Below, in pieces: positions 7,234 through 7,341 of a DNA stretch of 7,341 nucleotides (position 1 is its first letter; each line of letters opens with the position of its first letter). The stretch is taken from contig JAUWQU010000174.1 of the NCBI GenBank assembly GCA_030610965.1, forward strand, positions 1-7,341. Direction: 5' to 3'. The DNA comes from Phycisphaerae bacterium. Lineage in GTDB: Bacteria > Planctomycetota > Phycisphaerae > SM23-33. The notes under the pieces are model-generated. The model was not told the origin of the DNA, searched no databases, and was given only the letters and a program-made list of their open reading frames with translations. The translations under genes and the position numbers were made by a program.

Positions 7234-7341
7234 ATGTTGCATTCGTGGGACATCTTGCCCAAAGAGGCGGTTGCGCTTCAGCGGCGGCTGGCGGGGTCGG
7301 TTCGGGTCGAGCCGATCGCCGGGCCGGTGCGGACGGTGGCG
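7234..7341 (+). CDS. nfi: Endonuclease V (deoxyinosine 3' endonuclease), N-terminal fragment
   Basis: Only 36 codons are visible, running off the right edge in frame. The fragment begins MLHSWDILPKEAVALQRRLA and ends PVRTVA. From memory of the family, endonuclease V proteins open with a WDL-P-EA-LQ pattern and then reach VAGVD, whose aspartate is the first metal ligand; this fragment stops just at the VA. The family nicks DNA one nucleotide 3' of deoxyinosine, repairing deaminated adenine. The start is ATG 7234; GTG 7228 is in frame two codons earlier, and neither has a clear Shine-Dalgarno. It is divergent from tdh and has no evident functional link to it. The call rests on a short match. 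Confidence 0.75.
   Translation, partial: MLHSWDILPKEAVALQRRLAGSVRVEPIAGPVRTVA

Noticed and set aside
6955..7242. A 95-codon minus-strand frame upstream of tdh
   Set aside because: It runs through the GCAGGGAT repeat, overlaps the nfi start, has no family resemblance and no clear ribosome binding site.

Overview
The window is a GC-rich bacterial segment that is almost entirely one metabolic gene run on the minus strand. In transcription order (right to left) it reads tdh, kbl, gcvT, gcvH, gcvPA, gcvPB. The last gene runs off the left edge. One gene on the plus strand starts at the right edge and is cut off after 36 codons; it looks like endonuclease V (nfi). All identifications come from reading the translated proteins and recalling family motifs; no database search was run.

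The genes form one pathway. Tdh oxidises L-threonine to 2-amino-3-oxobutyrate. Kbl splits that with CoA into glycine and acetyl-CoA. The glycine cleavage system (T, H and the two-subunit P protein) then turns glycine into CO2, ammonia and 5,10-methylene-tetrahydrofolate, with NADH made by the L protein. No L-protein gene (dihydrolipoamide dehydrogenase) is visible here. The expected net result is threonine to acetyl-CoA plus a one-carbon unit. The glycine cleavage part is reversible, so glycine synthesis cannot be excluded.

Layout: gcvPB (1-1356, partial), gcvPA (1353-2687) and gcvH (2687-3073) overlap by 4 nt and 1 nt and are probably translationally coupled. A 226-nt gap (3074-3299) separates gcvH from gcvT (3300-4400). 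A 233-nt gap (4401-4633) separates gcvT from kbl (4634-5818). Only 9 nt separate kbl from tdh (5828-6871). A 362-nt divergent intergenic region (6872-7233) lies between tdh and nfi.

The non-routine part of the window is in the gaps. Each of the three long gaps holds an inverted repeat, and the arms are built from short (about 8-9 nt) tandem units. The kbl-gcvT gap holds the strongest: a compound palindrome of about 180 nt with a 35-nt arm pair matching at 34 positions and an outer 30-nt pair matching at 27. The gcvH-gcvT gap holds a diverged relative with the same GGATTACA-type unit. The tdh-nfi gap holds a different unit (GCAGGGAT) with a perfect 13-nt inverted match. They look like a dispersed intergenic repeat family that would form large hairpins in the operon mRNA.

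Organism: the split GcvPA/GcvPB, the T-H-PA-PB order and the high GC fit several lineages, for example Planctomycetota, deltaproteobacterial groups or other environmental anaerobes, and argue against a typical gammaproteobacterium, where GcvP is one chain. From memory, intergenic repeats of the GGATTACACGGATTA and GCGCAGAGA type occur in such environmental genomes. The assignment is a guess.
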